DNA of 64,000 nt from Bacillota bacterium (GTDB lineage: Bacteria > Bacillota > Clostridia > Oscillospirales > Ruminococcaceae): the NCBI GenBank assembly GCA_023418925.1, contig JAEZYS010000017.1, positions 1 through 64,000 of the forward strand. Reading direction: 5' to 3'. Shown one piece after another: positions 8,885-16,156 of the stretch. Numbering within the stretch: position 1 is the stretch's first letter; each line of letters starts with the position of its first letter. The notes beneath the pieces were generated by a model. It was not told the origin of the DNA. It saw nothing but the letters and a program-made list of their open reading frames with translations, and ran no database searches. A program made the translations under genes and the position numbers.

Positions 8885-9658
8885 TTACTGCTGTTTTGAT
8901 CCGCATTCATAATAAACAACACTGTGTTCACTGAGAAAATCAAGCCAGTTTCGGTTAAGATGTTTGTCTGTGATTATTCCGCAAATACCGTTAAAATCAC
9001 AGATATTGAGAAATGATGTCTTATCAAATTTTGAATAGTCAGCAACAACATAAACCTTGTTGCTCCTTGAAAGAAGCTTCCGTCTGATTTCTGACATAGA
9101 TTCGTTTGAATCGGTTATTCCGTATTCCATGGAAATGGATCTGCATGACATAAAAGTTTTGTCTACATAATAACCATCAAGTGACTGCAAAGCTCCTCGT
9201 CCGATAAAAGACATGTTATTTTGAGCAAACAGACCGCCTATGGTTATAAGGTGAATATTAGGATAGTCTGCAAGTAGATTAGTAATTTTTAATGAGTTTG
9301 TAACAACTGTAATACGCATATCACATATTTTCTTTGCAATAAATAATGCAGTCGTTGAAGCATCAAGAAAGATTGAATCGCCGTTATGTACTATTTCAGC
9401 ACATTTTTCTGCAATAAGTTGTTTGCTTTCCGTACATACAGTTTCACGAACAGAAAGATCAATTTCATTCTGAACGCCGTCCTGAATAAAAGCCCCCCCG
9501 TAGGTTCTAGTTAAAAAGCCCTCATCTTCAAGGGATTTCAGATCTCTTCTTATGGTTTCTTCCGTCACTGAAAACATTACAGCAAGCTCAGAGACAACAA
9601 CGCTTTTTTTCTCTGATACAATTTCTTTAATTCTGGATTTTCTAGTTACAGCGAGCAT
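8885..9658 (-). CDS. DeoR/GlpR-family transcriptional regulator
   Basis: About 257 residues. The N-terminal DeoR-type winged helix-turn-helix (VTRKSRIKEIVSEKK, then VTEETIRRDLKSLEDEGFL with the family RRDL motif) is followed by a sugar-phosphate-binding DeoRC domain (GDSIFLDASTTALFIAK, TNSLKI). The ATG at 9658 is chosen because the preceding leader cassette places its ribosome binding site and hairpin before it; an in-frame ATG at 9670 falls inside that hairpin. It sits between the mtn operon (convergent) and the BMC operon (divergent), so it probably represses both in response to a sugar phosphate. Confidence 0.9.
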   Translation of the reverse strand: MLAVTRKSRIKEIVSEKKSVVVSELAVMFSVTEETIRRDLKSLEDEGFLTRTYGGAFIQDGVQNEIDLSVRETVCTESKQLIAEKCAEIVHNGDSIFLDASTTALFIAKKICDMRITVVTNSLKITNLLADYPNIHLITIGGLFAQNNMSFIGRGALQSLDGYYVDKTFMSCRSISMEYGITDSNESMSEIRRKLLSRSNKVYVVADYSKFDKTSFLNICDFNGICGIITDKHLNRNWLDFLSEHSVVYYECGSKQQ

Positions 9659-9805
9659 AATTATAGCCATGCTTCTATAAGAAGCATGCCTCCTCTCTTT
9701 GATGTTTTGTGTGATCTTGAACCTGAACTGCGGTTAAGTTAAGCAAATTTCGAACGGTAGTTCGAAAAGCACAAAACTCATAGTTTGAAAGATTTACCTT
9801 TCAAC
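9659..9805 (-). repeat. Leader cassette copy A (upstream of the DeoR-family gene)
   Basis: In gene direction: hairpin TTGAAAG/CTTTCAA (9785-9804), GAGTTTTGTG, a variable middle with inverted TTCGAAC/GTTCGAA, CACAAAACATCAAAGAG, AGGAGG, hairpin arms CATGCTTCT/AGAAGCATG (9668-9688), GCTATAATT, then the start codon. It shares order and wording with the copies at 11071, 18327, 40149, 43767 and, partly, 60235. A tiny ORF encoding MLLIEAWL ends two bases before the gene. Confidence 0.8.
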
Positions 9806-10034
9806 TTATCCCCAATTCCAAGTGTGTTGTTGTGGTTTTATGTTTTAAAAGTCACAAAAACGCTGTAATAACAGACTTTTTACATTTATAAAACCTGATT
9901 TGTATTTATTATTGCATATTTTTACGATAATGTAAAGATGCTTTACACAAATAAATTATGTAAAAGCACTCAACCACAAAATAAACCAAATTGATACTTA
10001 TTTATTACATTTGCCGCTGGCACACAGGAATATT
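9806..10034. promoter_or_regulatory. Divergent regulatory region between the DeoR-family gene and BMC operon
   Basis: AT-rich and without a gene. A perfect inverted repeat TGTAAAG-ATG-CTTTACA lies at 9931-9947, followed by GTAAA at 9960-9964 facing TTTAC at 9942-9946. AATGTAAA followed by ATGC also occurs near 2407 upstream of the mtn transporter operon, so these are plausible operator sites for the DeoR-family protein; a catabolite-control (CRE-like) role is an alternative. Confidence 0.4.
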
Positions 10035-10075
10035 GTATGGCAGGCGTGATTTATTAAACCTTACGTCTGCCGTAC
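10035..10075 (+). other. Leader hairpin of the BMC operon
   Basis: GTATGGCAGGCGT (10035-10047) pairs with ACGTCTGCCGTAC (10063-10075), 13 bp with two G-U pairs, about 45 bp before the aldolase start. No U-tract follows, so it is likely an mRNA 5' structure and not a terminator. Confidence 0.5.
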
Positions 10076-10118
10076 AAAAATAAAATCACACAAAAGGAGT
10101 GAAAAGGGTGATTTCAAT

Positions 10119-11066
10119 ATGATTACAATTCAAAATGTTAAATATATGTCCGATTTTGAAGCGAAAAAAGCTATCATTGAAATCGGAAAACGAATGTACA
10201 TGAAAGGCTTTGTTGCAGCAAATGACGGCAACATAAGCTGCAAAGTAGGACCTAATACCATATGGACAACCCCTACAGGAGTTTCAAAGGGCTTCATGAC
10301 GCCTGATATGCTTGTAAAAATGGACTTAAACGGGAAGGTACTTATAGGTAACCGTAAGCCATCCTCGGAAGTTAAAATGCATATCAGGGTGTATAATGAA
10401 AACCCTGAAGTAATGGCTGTTACACATGCACACCCTATGGTTGCAACATCTTTTGCTATTGCAGGTATAAGCCTTGACAGAGCAGTTCTTCCTGAAGCTG
10501 TTGTACAGCTGGGTTCGGTTCCGATAGCACATTATGCTACTCCGGGAAGTCAGGAAGTTCCTGATTCAATTGCACCATACTGTAAAACGCATAACGGCGT
10601 TCTGCTTGCAAACCACGGAGCATTAAGCTGGGGCAAGGATGTTTTTGAAGCATTTTTCCGACTTGAATCTATAGAATACTATGCAACAATTCTTATGTAT
10701 ACTGGCAAGATAATAGGAAAGCAGAATGAGCTTTCCTGCAAGCAGGTTGATGAGCTTATTAACATAAGAGAAAAACTGGGCATTGTGTCAGGAGGAATTC
10801 CTCCATGTTCACTGAATGCAAGCAATACAGCAGATGTTGTTTCGTCAGAGCCAATGTTACAGAAAGTACAGTCCGAACCTCACATAGATGGAGTTACTCC
10901 TATTGTCCGTCCGTCTGCAAATCAAGAAAGCAGTCAGAATATCAGCTGCGGATGTTCAGGTACAATAATAAAGGCTGCATCGTCTGATACAGTGAAAACA
11001 AAAGAAGAAATTATTGCCGAGGTTGTCCGCAGGGTAACTGAACAGATTTCGGCAAGTAAGAGGTAA
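10119..11066 (+). CDS. Class II aldolase with C-terminal encapsulation peptide
   Basis: 315 residues. The first ~215 form an AraD/FucA-type zinc aldolase: Glu84 in PSSEVKMH, zinc ligands His103 and His105 in THAHP, and His166 in LLANHG. A ~75-residue low-complexity linker follows, then an amphipathic C-terminal helix (about 292-313, TKEEIIAEVVRRV) typical of peptides that target enzymes into microcompartments. It would split a ketose-1-phosphate to DHAP and an aldehyde. With mtnK and mtnA adjacent, the substrate is probably 5-methylthioribulose-1-phosphate or 5-deoxyribulose-1-phosphate. Fuculose- or rhamnulose-1-phosphate is the main alternative, but no fucose or rhamnose genes are seen. Confidence 0.9.
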   Translation: MITIQNVKYMSDFEAKKAIIEIGKRMYMKGFVAANDGNISCKVGPNTIWTTPTGVSKGFMTPDMLVKMDLNGKVLIGNRKPSSEVKMHIRVYNENPEVMAVTHAHPMVATSFAIAGISLDRAVLPEAVVQLGSVPIAHYATPGSQEVPDSIAPYCKTHNGVLLANHGALSWGKDVFEAFFRLESIEYYATILMYTGKIIGKQNELSCKQVDELINIREKLGIVSGGIPPCSLNASNTADVVSSEPMLQKVQSEPHIDGVTPIVRPSANQESSQNISCGCSGTIIKAASSDTVKTKEEIIAEVVRRVTEQISASKR

Positions 11067-11070
11067 AAGC

Positions 11071-11199
11071 CTGAAAGATATATCTTTCAAACTGTGAGTT
11101 TTGTGCTTTACGAACCGTCGTTTGAAATTTTGCTTCGCAAAAATCACACAAAACATCAAAGAGAGGAGGCATGCTTCCTACGGAAGCATGGTCATAAAC
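11071..11199 (+). repeat. Leader cassette copy B (upstream of the BMC aldehyde dehydrogenase)
   Basis: Hairpin TGAAAGATA/TATCTTTCA at 11072-11089, GAGTTTTGTG, a variable middle, CACAAAACATCAAAGAG, AGGAGG (11164-11169), hairpin arms CATGCTTCC/GGAAGCATG (11170-11190) and GTCATAAAC directly before the ATG at 11200. An 8-codon ORF (MLPTEAWS) starts inside the hairpin and stops two bases before the gene. The Shine-Dalgarno is 30 bases from the start in sequence but about 9 if the hairpin is folded. Confidence 0.85.
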
Positions 11200-12633
11200 A
11201 TGGAGTTTAATACTAAAGAAATATGCATGATTGTGGAGCAGGTGCTTAAAAACATAGATTTTGTAAAAGATGCACCAGGCAGTGTTTCTGCTCCGTATTC
11301 TGATAAAGGTGACTACGGCGTTTTTGAAAATGTTGAAGACGCAATTGAAGCTGCTTATCAGGCACAGAAAATTTATCATGACAAGTTTCAGATTAAGGAC
11401 AGACAACGTATTATAGCTGCAATCCGAAAGGTGTGCAGGGATAACGTTGAAACTCTTGCAAAAATGGTAAGAGAAGAAAGCAAGATGGGACGCTATGAGG
11501 ATAAAATCCAGAAACACCTTGCTGTTATCGACAATACGCCGGGACCCGAAATTCTTACTACTGATGCTATTTCGGGAGACAACGGACTTATGCTTGAGGA
11601 ATATGCTCCTTTTGGACTTATCGGTGCAATTACCCCGGTAACAAACCCAACAGAAACAATTATAAACAACACAATAAGCATGATTTCCGGCGGAAACTCA
11701 GTTATTTTCAATGTTCATCCAAGTGCAAAGAATGTGTGCGCATTCTGCCTTAAACTGATTAACAAAACAATTATTGAGAACGGCGGACCTGCAAATCTTA
11801 TTACAATGGCAAAAGAGCCTACAATGGATACGGTAAAGGTTATTTCATCAAGTCCTAAGGTAAGACTTATGGTAGGAACAGGCGGCATGCCAATGGTAAA
11901 CTCTCTGCTCCGTTCAGGTAAAAAGGTTATTGGTGCTGGAGCAGGAAATCCCCCTGTTATTGTTGATGAAACTGCTGATATCAGAAAAGCTGCAAGAGAT
12001 ATTTTCTATGGAGCGTCTTTCGATAACAATTTGCTTTGCCTTGCTGAAAAGGAAGTATTTGTTCTTGAAGAGGTTGCAAACGATTTTGTCTATAACATGG
12101 TTGAAGAGGGCGCATATCTTCTTAACGGTGTACAGCTTGAAAAAATTCTGAGCCTTGTTTTCAAATACGAGGGCGGCAAATATGACGTCAACAAGAAATG
12201 GGTAGGTCAGGACGCAGGCAAAATGCTTGACGCAATCGGAGTTGAAGGTAAGTCAGACACAAGACTTCTTATCTGCGAAGTTCCTCATAATCATCCGTTT
12301 GTTCTTGTTGAACAGCTTATGCCGGTTCTTCCGATTGTACGTTGTAAGAGTATTGACGAGGCTATTGAGTATGCACTCATTGCCGAAACAGGAAACAGGC
12401 ATACAGCATCAATGTTCTCAAAGAATGTTGACAACATGACACGCTTTGCAAGGGAGATTGAAACAACCATCTTTGTTAAAAATGGTCCGACACTTAACGG
12501 TGTAGGAATAGGTGGCGAGGGCTTTGCAACAATGACGATTGCAGGTCCAACAGGCGAGGGAATCACCTGTGCAAAGAGCTTTACAAGGCGAAGAAGATGT
12601 ATGCTTGCCGACGGAGGACTTAGGGTTATATAA
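11200..12633 (+). CDS. Acylating aldehyde dehydrogenase, BMC-targeted (PduP/EutE-like)
   Basis: 477 residues. The N-terminal amphipathic segment (MEFNTKEICMIVEQVLKNI) matches a BMC encapsulation peptide. The body is a CoA-dependent aldehyde dehydrogenase with substrate/NAD segment TPVTNPTETI (145-154) and nucleophile Cys280 in FDNNLLCLAEKE. It oxidises the aldehyde from the aldolase to acyl-CoA, making NADH inside the shell. The ATG at 11200 is picked over upstream in-frame codons because these lie in the leader cassette and the targeting peptide begins here. Confidence 0.93.
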   Translation: MEFNTKEICMIVEQVLKNIDFVKDAPGSVSAPYSDKGDYGVFENVEDAIEAAYQAQKIYHDKFQIKDRQRIIAAIRKVCRDNVETLAKMVREESKMGRYEDKIQKHLAVIDNTPGPEILTTDAISGDNGLMLEEYAPFGLIGAITPVTNPTETIINNTISMISGGNSVIFNVHPSAKNVCAFCLKLINKTIIENGGPANLITMAKEPTMDTVKVISSSPKVRLMVGTGGMPMVNSLLRSGKKVIGAGAGNPPVIVDETADIRKAARDIFYGASFDNNLLCLAEKEVFVLEEVANDFVYNMVEEGAYLLNGVQLEKILSLVFKYEGGKYDVNKKWVGQDAGKMLDAIGVEGKSDTRLLICEVPHNHPFVLVEQLMPVLPIVRCKSIDEAIEYALIAETGNRHTASMFSKNVDNMTRFAREIETTIFVKNGPTLNGVGIGGEGFATMTIAGPTGEGITCAKSFTRRRRCMLADGGLRVI

Positions 12634-12671
12634 AGCCGGAATATAGCTTTTATGTCTGAAAGGAGGCAGTT

Positions 12672-12986
12672 ATGGCAATCGGTTTTCTTGAGTGTGCAGG
12701 CTACGGCGCTGTCATATATGCTATGGACAAAGCGTGCAAGACGGCAGACATAAAAATTCTTGGCATTGATACAATAAACCCTAAGGACACAAGTGCATTT
12801 ATACCGCTTACAGCGCAGGTTAAATTTGAGGGCAGCATTTCCGACGTTAAGGCAGCGCTGGCAACTGCAAAAGAGGCCGCACTTCGTTTTAACGTTGAAA
12901 GTGAAATAACTACTGCTATCATTGAAAATCCATATGACGGTGTTGATAAACTGTCAGAAATATCAAAAATAAAGATTAATAAATAA
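12672..12986 (+). CDS. BMC-domain shell protein (divergent BMC-H)
   Basis: 104 residues with one BMC domain (pfam00936): GFLECAGYGAVIYAMDKACK at the start, then VKFEGSISDVKAALATAKEA. It lacks the canonical GMIETRG opening of the two PduA-like paralogues downstream and has a longer C-terminus. Probably a specialised hexamer tile, perhaps with a different pore. AAAGGAGG precedes the ATG. Confidence 0.9.
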   Translation: MAIGFLECAGYGAVIYAMDKACKTADIKILGIDTINPKDTSAFIPLTAQVKFEGSISDVKAALATAKEAALRFNVESEITTAIIENPYDGVDKLSEISKIKINK

Positions 12987-13007
12987 AAATTTGTGGAGGT
13001 AAATATT

Positions 13008-13280
13008 ATGTCAGCTATAGGAATGATTGAAACAAGAGGATTAACAGCAGCAATTGAGGCAGCAGATGCTATGCTTAAAGCAGCAGATGTTGAGCTTGTA
13101 GGAACAGAAAAAATCGGTTCAGGACTTGTAACAGTTATCGTTAAGGGTGAAGTCGGAGCAGTAAAGGCTGCGACAGAATCAGGTCAGGAAGCAGCATCAA
13201 GACTCGGTGAGCTTGTTGCAGTACATGTAATTCCAAGACCTCATGCTGATGTTGCAAAAATTCTTCCGTTAATTAAGTAA
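13008..13280 (+). CDS. BMC-H shell protein, PduA/EutM-like
   Basis: 90 residues, a canonical BMC-H hexamer protein: AIGMIETRGLTAAIEAADAM, pore-region KIGSGLVTVIVKG and C-terminal VHVIPRPHADVAKILP. The ATG at 13008 follows GTGGAGGTAAATATT; an in-frame GTG at 12993 overlaps that site. Likely a major facet protein. Nearly identical in its core to the protein at 13691. Confidence 0.95.
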   Translation: MSAIGMIETRGLTAAIEAADAMLKAADVELVGTEKIGSGLVTVIVKGEVGAVKAATESGQEAASRLGELVAVHVIPRPHADVAKILPLIK

Positions 13281-13290
13281 TCAAGAGGTT

Positions 13291-13593
13291 GTGAGGATTT
13301 TGAAACTGAATGCAATCGGAATTGTTGAAGTAAACTATTATACAAATTCCGTTGTAGTGATTGATGAAATGCTGAAAGCTTCCGATGTGGAGCTTGTCAG
13401 CTTTCATAAAAAGCTTGGCGGAAGAATGGTACATAGCATAGTAGCAGGGGAAACCTCGGCAGTTAATGCGGCAATTGAGGCAGCAGAGAATGCTAGGTCA
13501 ATTGTCGGTGAAAATAACATTAAGGTTGCAGTCACAATCAGCAACCCTCATCCAGAAGTTATAAAGCTTCTGAATTTAATAGGCAGCAAATAA
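13291..13593 (+). CDS. BMC-domain shell protein (divergent BMC-H)
   Basis: About 98-100 residues with a single BMC domain: NAIGIVEVNYYTNSVVVIDE, then VHSIVAGETSAVNAAIEAA and a C-terminal NPHPEVIKLL. It differs clearly from the PduA-like copies. The start is uncertain: GTG at 13291 or TTG at 13300, both near AAGAGGTTGTGAGG. Probably a minor shell tile. Confidence 0.85.
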   Translation: MRILKLNAIGIVEVNYYTNSVVVIDEMLKASDVELVSFHKKLGGRMVHSIVAGETSAVNAAIEAAENARSIVGENNIKVAVTISNPHPEVIKLLNLIGSK

Positions 13594-13690
13594 TTTCAAT
13601 TTACTAAAGCAATCGGAATTAAGGTACGGGTATAAGAATTTATACTTTATAAAAGAGTTCAGATAAATAATAGGAAAGGCGGAGATTGTA

Positions 13691-14020
13691 ATGGCAGCAA
13701 ATAACGAAGCTGTAAAGGATATGGCAACAAAGCCTGTAAAAACAGGTATGCAGGCTCTGGGAATGATTGAAACAAGAGGCTTAACAGCGTCAATTGAAGC
13801 AGCTGACGCAATGCTCAAGTCAGCTAACGTTGAACTTGTGGGAACAGAAAAAATTGGTTCAGGCCTTGTAACAGTAATGGTACAGGGTGATGTTGGAGCT
13901 GTTAAGGCAGCAACAGAAGCAGGTCAGGAAGCAGCTTCAAGACTTGGTGAGCTTGTTGCAGTTCATGTAATTCCAAGACCGCATGCAAATATTGTATCAA
14001 TACTTCCTTTCATTAAGTAA
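13691..14020 (+). CDS. BMC-H shell protein, PduA/EutM-like with N-terminal extension
   Basis: 109 residues. A core like the protein at 13008 (GMIETRGLTASIEAADAMLK, GSGLVTVMVQGDVGAV, VHVIPRPHANIVSILP) is preceded by about 22 extra residues (MAANNEAVKDMATKPVKTGM). GGCGGAGATTGTA supports the ATG. The extension could lie on the concave or convex shell face and tune assembly or cargo contact. A tandem duplication with later divergence is likely. Confidence 0.94.
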   Translation: MAANNEAVKDMATKPVKTGMQALGMIETRGLTASIEAADAMLKSANVELVGTEKIGSGLVTVMVQGDVGAVKAATEAGQEAASRLGELVAVHVIPRPHANIVSILPFIK

Positions 14021-14049
14021 GGATAATACTGTAAAATCGAGGTAAGCAT

Positions 14050-14697
14050 ATGAGCTGTGATAACACATTAGTTGAACAGGTTACAAAGCTGGTGCTTGAA
14101 AGCTTACAGCAGTACGGCGAAGTGAAAACCGAAGTGCCTGTAGGAGTTTCTGCAAGGCATATTCATCTTGAAAAAGATCATATTAAAATACTGTTCGGCG
14201 AGGAATATCAGCTTACACTGCTAAAACCGTTAAGTCAGCCAGGGCAGTATGCCGCAGAAGAAACTGTTGAGCTGACAGGTCCAAAGGGTAAGATTCCTAA
14301 AGTAAGAGTATTGGGGCCTAAACGTCCTCAGACTCAGGTTGAAATAACCGCAACTGACGCAAGAAAACTGGGAGTTAATGCCCCAGTAAGAACCTCAGGT
14401 GATTTGAAAGGCACCCCTGGAATAACAATTACAGGGCCTAAGGGTGAAATTACAATTGCTGAGGGTGTTATAATTGCCGACAGGCATATACACATGACAC
14501 CCGATGATGCAAATCGTTTCGGAGTTGCAGACGGTCAGAAAGTCAAGCTTCTTGCAGAGGGCGAAAAGGGCGGAGTTTTTAACAATGTTACAATCCGTGT
14601 TAGCGATAAATACGCGCTTGACTGTCATATTGATACCGATGATGCAAGTGCATTTCAGATTAGTCAGGGTCAGCTTCTTAAAATTCTTAATATATAG
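14050..14697 (+). CDS. pduL: Phosphate propanoyl/acetyltransferase PduL, BMC-targeted
   Basis: 215 residues. The N-terminus (NTLVEQVTKLVLESLQQY) is an amphipathic encapsulation peptide. Two PduL domains carry the zinc-binding motifs RHIHL (His37, His39) and RHIHM (His146, His148), with a further His193. It converts acyl-CoA plus phosphate to acyl-phosphate and recycles CoA in the shell. Third enzyme of the locus with a targeting helix, which supports a self-contained metabolosome core. Confidence 0.95.
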   Translation: MSCDNTLVEQVTKLVLESLQQYGEVKTEVPVGVSARHIHLEKDHIKILFGEEYQLTLLKPLSQPGQYAAEETVELTGPKGKIPKVRVLGPKRPQTQVEITATDARKLGVNAPVRTSGDLKGTPGITITGPKGEITIAEGVIIADRHIHMTPDDANRFGVADGQKVKLLAEGEKGGVFNNVTIRVSDKYALDCHIDTDDASAFQISQGQLLKILNI

Positions 14698-14721
14698 CAG
14701 ATTATAGAAAGGGTGTACCGT

Positions 14722-14982
14722 ATGATTTTAGGGAAGGTTAAAGGTACAATAGTATCAACAAGAAAATGCAGTAACCTTGTGGGTTATAAGCTTCTGCTTA
14801 TTGAACCGTATTACGGTGATAAGTCACAGATCTTTGTGGCGGCAGATACTCTCGGCTCAGGAATAGGTGAACTTGTGCTAATAACTACCGACAATACCAC
14901 ACAGTATGCCCTTGATAGATCTGCCCCCGTTGATGCTGTTGTGGTGGGAATAGTTGACGCACCGCCGCAGGAATTTAAGTAA
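14722..14982 (+). CDS. eutN: BMC-P vertex protein (EutN/CcmL family)
   Basis: 86 residues of the pentameric shell-vertex family: MILGKVKGTIVSTRKC at the start, YKLLLIEPY, ADTLGSGIGELVLITT, and PVDAVVVGIVD at the end. AAAGGGTGTACCGT precedes the ATG at 14722; an in-frame GTG at 14713 is inside that site. The only pentamer gene in the locus. Confidence 0.95.
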   Translation: MILGKVKGTIVSTRKCSNLVGYKLLLIEPYYGDKSQIFVAADTLGSGIGELVLITTDNTTQYALDRSAPVDAVVVGIVDAPPQEFK

Positions 14983-14998
14983 GAAACTACGAAAAACC

Positions 14999-15040
14999 AG
15001 GGACTGACTTTACTGACGTAAATTCAACAGTCCCTTTTTC
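14999..15040 (+). terminator. Terminator-like hairpin after the shell genes
   Basis: AGGGACTG (14999-15006) pairs with CAGTCCCT (15028-15035), followed by TTTTTC. It divides the core shell/enzyme genes from the accessory genes downstream and may cause partial termination, lowering expression of the latter. Confidence 0.7.
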
Positions 15041-15060
15041 TAATAAAAGGATATGATTTT

Positions 15061-16143
15061 ATGAGTAATAAAATATTAAAAGTACTTGCAGTTGCAGATC
15101 CTGCTGTAATGGTTTATACCAATAAAAAGCTTGATGTATTGAAGAACTTTAAATATAAAGTACAGTTTGACGCAGTACCATGGGAAAAATATTACCCTGC
15201 AATGATGAATGTTTTTGAGGGTAAGGAATATTATGATGTTATAATGGTCGCAGGACATTTGTGGAAACGTGATTTTATTGAAAAAAACCATATTGTTCCC
15301 ATTGAATTTGAAGAAGAGGATATTCTGCCTGATATAGTCAGGGAAATGAAATATAACGGAAAAACGTATCTCTCCCCGTCATTCTGTGACGGACATATGA
15401 TGGTTTACCGTAAAAGCATGACAGATAAAAGCTTTGCCAGTGTGATTACTCTAAAAGAATATGCAGAGCTTGCTGAAAACTGCAAAATTGCAATGAAAGC
15501 TCATCAGTCAGAGATATTTACTGACGCACTACCTTTCCTCCGCATGAACGGTCAGGACGTTTATGATGATAACCATAAGGCAGTATGTAACTGTGAGGGC
15601 ATTATAAAAGGTCTTGAAACCTACTGCAAAATGAAACAGCATGCTGTTCCTGATACTGATACTTTCGGCAATGAACAGATTGCTGAAGTGCTTAGGAGTA
15701 AAAAAGTTGCTGCTGCAGTAACATGGAGCGGTCAGCTCGGAACTGTTGTAAATGACAGTTGCATTGAACCTGAAGATTTAGGTTTCGCAACATTCAGCAC
15801 AGCATGGAATGTTACATGGGCGTTTGCTATTCCTGCTTCATGCAAAAACCAGACAGAGGCAAACGAACTACTGCGTTACCTGCGTTCGCCTGAAATGGAC
15901 GCTCTTGCAGGAGCATTCAGCGGAGCACCTGTACGCAGGCAGAGTTATATTAATGGAAAAGAAAAGTATCCATGGTATGAGTGTCAGCTTAAAATGATTG
16001 AAAATGCAAAGTCCCTTCCTGATATGAAGTCAGCAGGAGATAAAAACGGTATATTCTATGAAGAAATTGCACTTGCCTTTTCGGGCAAAAAAACGCCTGC
16101 GCAGGCTATGGCAGATGCACAGGAAAGAATTAATGTAATATAA
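15061..16143 (+). CDS. Solute-binding-protein-like protein lacking a signal peptide
   Basis: 360 residues resembling family 1 extracellular solute-binding proteins (YDVIMVAGHLWKRDFIEKN; LGFATFSTAWNVTWAFAIP; a C-terminal segment ending TPAQAMADAQERINVI, typical of sugar SBPs). The N-terminus MSNKILKVLAVADPAVMVYT has no hydrophobic signal core, no lipobox and no linker, so the protein should stay in the cytoplasm. AAAGGATATGATTTT supports this start and no upstream in-frame extension adds a signal. It lies in the BMC operon between the vertex protein and a flavoprotein. A cytosolic ligand sensor, carrier or new enzyme are possible roles; function unknown. Confidence 0.75.
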   Translation: MSNKILKVLAVADPAVMVYTNKKLDVLKNFKYKVQFDAVPWEKYYPAMMNVFEGKEYYDVIMVAGHLWKRDFIEKNHIVPIEFEEEDILPDIVREMKYNGKTYLSPSFCDGHMMVYRKSMTDKSFASVITLKEYAELAENCKIAMKAHQSEIFTDALPFLRMNGQDVYDDNHKAVCNCEGIIKGLETYCKMKQHAVPDTDTFGNEQIAEVLRSKKVAAAVTWSGQLGTVVNDSCIEPEDLGFATFSTAWNVTWAFAIPASCKNQTEANELLRYLRSPEMDALAGAFSGAPVRRQSYINGKEKYPWYECQLKMIENAKSLPDMKSAGDKNGIFYEEIALAFSGKKTPAQAMADAQERINVI

Positions 16144-16156
16144 GGGGGTTAGCAGA

